Positions 13,191 through 13,406 of a DNA stretch of 13,406 nucleotides are shown in pieces. Location: contig JAISEH010000137.1 in the NCBI GenBank assembly GCA_031264205.1, positions 1 to 13,406 of the forward strand, written 5' to 3'. The translations under genes were made by a program, and so were the position numbers. The notes beneath the pieces are model-generated. The model did no database searches and was not told where the DNA came from. It worked only from the letters and a program-made list of their open reading frames with translations. Source of the DNA: Candidatus Margulisiibacteriota bacterium (GTDB lineage: Bacteria; Margulisbacteria; Termititenacia; Termititenacales; Termititenacaceae). Position 1 is the first letter of the stretch. Every line of letters begins with the position of its first letter.

Positions 13191-13406
13191 ATGGAAATTT
13201 TAGCCGCCGCGGAATTATTGATACCCAGACTTGGTGAAGCCAAACTCAACACCGAGCAAACACTCGGCCACAAAGTGGAAAGCATTCAAGACGATGACAA
13301 AATCCTTTTTCACCGGCACATTGCGGATTTGCACCGCTACATTAAAGACCCTGCCGCTTTGCCGTTGCTGGAGCTGGCCGGTCCGCGCCAAAAACTTTTT
13401 TTCAAT
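13191..13406 (+). CDS. Probable 6-phosphofructokinase (N-terminal part, cut by window end)
   Basis: An open frame from ATG 13191 runs off the window after 72 codons. The first 60 residues are an unremarkable helical segment. They are followed by LELAGPRQKLFFN, which matches the AGPR-x-K-x-FF motif just before the nucleotide-binding core in long-type phosphofructokinases (next expected: a stretch like IVTCGGLCPGLN). The enzyme would phosphorylate fructose 6-phosphate in glycolysis using ATP or pyrophosphate. The gene begins one base after the copy B stop and has no clear Shine-Dalgarno site, so translation is probably coupled. The identification rests on one short motif. Confidence 0.65.
   Translation, partial: MEILAAAELLIPRLGEAKLNTEQTLGHKVESIQDDDKILFHRHIADLHRYIKDPAALPLLELAGPRQKLFFN

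Overview
The window (about 50% G+C, densely packed, no gap above about 110 bases) is bacterial chromosome made mostly of housekeeping genes in short, often overlapping operons. The order rpsP-khpA-ylqD-rimM-trmD is that of Bacillus-type genomes, but rplS, the usual next gene, is absent. The mixture of ylqD, a small RNase HI-like protein, two GlmU-like sugar nucleotidyltransferase paralogues and what looks like a long-type phosphofructokinase suggests an uncultivated or poorly sampled lineage. The phylum cannot be settled from the sequence alone.

Layout: (1) 1-2190, + strand: ribosomal protein S16, KH-domain protein KhpA, coiled-coil YlqD, RimM and TrmD, a translation and ribosome-maturation operon. 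RimM has no ATG, GTG or TTG at its proper beginning and appears to start at an ATT codon behind a good Shine-Dalgarno site. (2) 2193-3354: a two-gene accessory island. A phage tail-collar/fibre-like protein with seven HxH motifs lies on the - strand and a small Xre-type HTH regulator lies divergently on the + strand. The 85 bp between them hold a perfect consensus promoter for the fibre gene, two copies of a palindromic operator (one inside the promoter spacer, one at +1) and a nine-G tract at the fibre gene's ribosome-binding site. (3) 3357-7135, - strand: an operon running rnhA-like, six-helix membrane protein, tldD, pmbA/tldE, with each junction overlapping. (4) 7165-8146, + strand: ribulose-phosphate 3-epimerase and a small unknown protein preceded by a nested inverted repeat. 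(5) 8148-10538, - strand: purH then nadA (purine and NAD biosynthesis). (6) 10650-13406, + strand: two tandem GlmU-like nucleotidyltransferase/left-handed beta-helix paralogues, then the beginning of a probable phosphofructokinase gene.

Several operon-leading genes (rpe, rnhA-like, the first GlmU-like gene and perhaps the HTH gene) have a -10 box placed so that the predicted transcript begins at or within two bases of the start codon, with no Shine-Dalgarno site. Leaderless messages therefore seem common here, while other genes have strong Shine-Dalgarno sites. The most unusual part is the fibre/regulator island at 2193-3354. It looks like a self-contained, repressible and possibly phase-variable surface or receptor-binding module inserted in a housekeeping neighbourhood.
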